Below are positions 63,642 through 64,000 of a DNA stretch of 64,000 nucleotides, one piece after another (position 1 is the first letter of the stretch; the number at the start of each line of letters is the position of its first letter). This stretch comes from Actinomycetes bacterium. Its GTDB lineage: Bacteria > Actinomycetota > Acidimicrobiia > Acidimicrobiales > Acidimicrobiaceae. A program made the translations under genes and the position numbers. Under the pieces are notes generated by a model. That model saw only the letters and a list, made by a program, of their open reading frames with translations, ran no database searches and was not told where the DNA came from. The DNA lies in contig JAKAQR010000001.1 in assembly GCA_021819725.1 (NCBI GenBank), positions 62,001-126,000 of the forward strand, written 5' to 3'.

Positions 63642-64000
63642 CGAGTTGAACTTGCTACTGTCTTGACACAGTATTTGCCACAGTTGGTTGCTCCAAATGA
63701 CGACATCCCACCGCCATCCACGACGGGATAATCGGACGTACTATCGCGGCTAAGATTAACAGACGATGAAGGTCGACCCAAGCTACTTGAATACTTTTTC
63801 CGCGCCGTAGCACGAATAGCTGCTTGCCATCGCAGTACGGCCCGAGTAGCAAGAAAGTACGATGCTATTGCCCCACCGCTGCAATCCGCTGCATTCCAAC
63901 TCCCACACAGCATTACCCCACCAACATAGACATTTATTGTTGGTACTATGAGGTTCTTCTACCCAGCCCGCTTCCATCACGTTGCGACCATGATGTTGCC
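63642..64000. other. Right-edge region without a recognisable gene
   Basis: No ribosome-binding site, domain or RNA gene recognised. Minus-strand frames of 65-120 codons overlap the LCP end but show no family features. A five-pair ACTGT/ACAGT hairpin lies 14 bases after the LCP stop and may be a weak terminator. Confidence 0.4.

Noticed and set aside
1..64000. tRNA or rRNA genes
   Set aside because: No cloverleaf-like or rRNA sequence was recognised by reading; a covariance-model scan would be decisive.

Overview
The window is a chromosomal segment of a mid-GC actinobacterium. The strongest evidence is the minus-strand block tlyA-nadK-recN-pyrG-NUDIX-xerD (54.7 to 48.3 kb) and the plus-strand block gcvH-garA-ftsR with a DUF151 nuclease beside it (43.6 to 46.1 kb); both orders are known from mycobacteria and other actinobacteria. 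The moderate GC, many GTG and TTG starts, a four-cluster ferredoxin fused to an NrfD anchor, a caa3-type CtaG and a B12-dependent ribonucleotide reductase would fit an acidophilic Acidimicrobiia member such as Ferrimicrobium, but that placement is inference.

Layout. 1-1452: 5' part of a [4Fe-4S]-NrfD fusion running off the left edge. 1688-5121: a YfhO-like membrane protein and a GT2 glycosyltransferase, divergent from nrdJ (5535-8285). 9329-10699: a dihydrolipoyl dehydrogenase. About 10.7-27.2 kb: an accessory stretch of low coding density, dominated by secreted proteins and lipoproteins (degenerate M23-like protein, beta-propeller proteins, two DUF4232 proteins, an Asp-box lipoprotein, a Clp-N-like membrane protein) and holding two reading frames broken only by in-frame TAG codons and a decayed IS3-type transposase.

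From 27.9 kb the sequence is dense and mostly housekeeping: a six-gene MoxR-DUF58-DUF4129 operon (27.9-32.1); pyruvate kinase, a DMT exporter and a PsiE-like protein (32.2-35.9); the glycine cleavage genes gcvT-gcvPA-gcvPB (39.8-35.8) with gcvH apart at 43.6; a CDP-alcohol phosphatidyltransferase and a nucleotidyltransferase-phosphomannomutase fusion (40.4-43.5); garA-ftsR signalling and regulation; CcdA and CtaG for cytochrome assembly (46.2-48.2); and the tlyA to xerD block. The right part has an enoyl-CoA hydratase, a PAP2 phosphatase, an MFS transporter, a family-5 ABC uptake operon without ATPases (58.1-62.0) and an LCP cell-wall ligase (62.0-63.6).

Genes that probably work together: GcvT, GcvPA, GcvPB and GcvH with Lpd as possible L-protein; GT2 with YfhO-like and the ManC-like fusion in envelope glycan synthesis; CcdA, CtaG and the NrfD fusion in respiration. 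No tRNA, rRNA, cas gene, intact insertion sequence, B12 riboswitch or glycine riboswitch was recognised. The most unusual items are the TAG-interrupted secreted genes, an exact 36-bp repeat pair with a 34-bp spacer, several dyads in promoter regions, and the degenerate enzyme domains.
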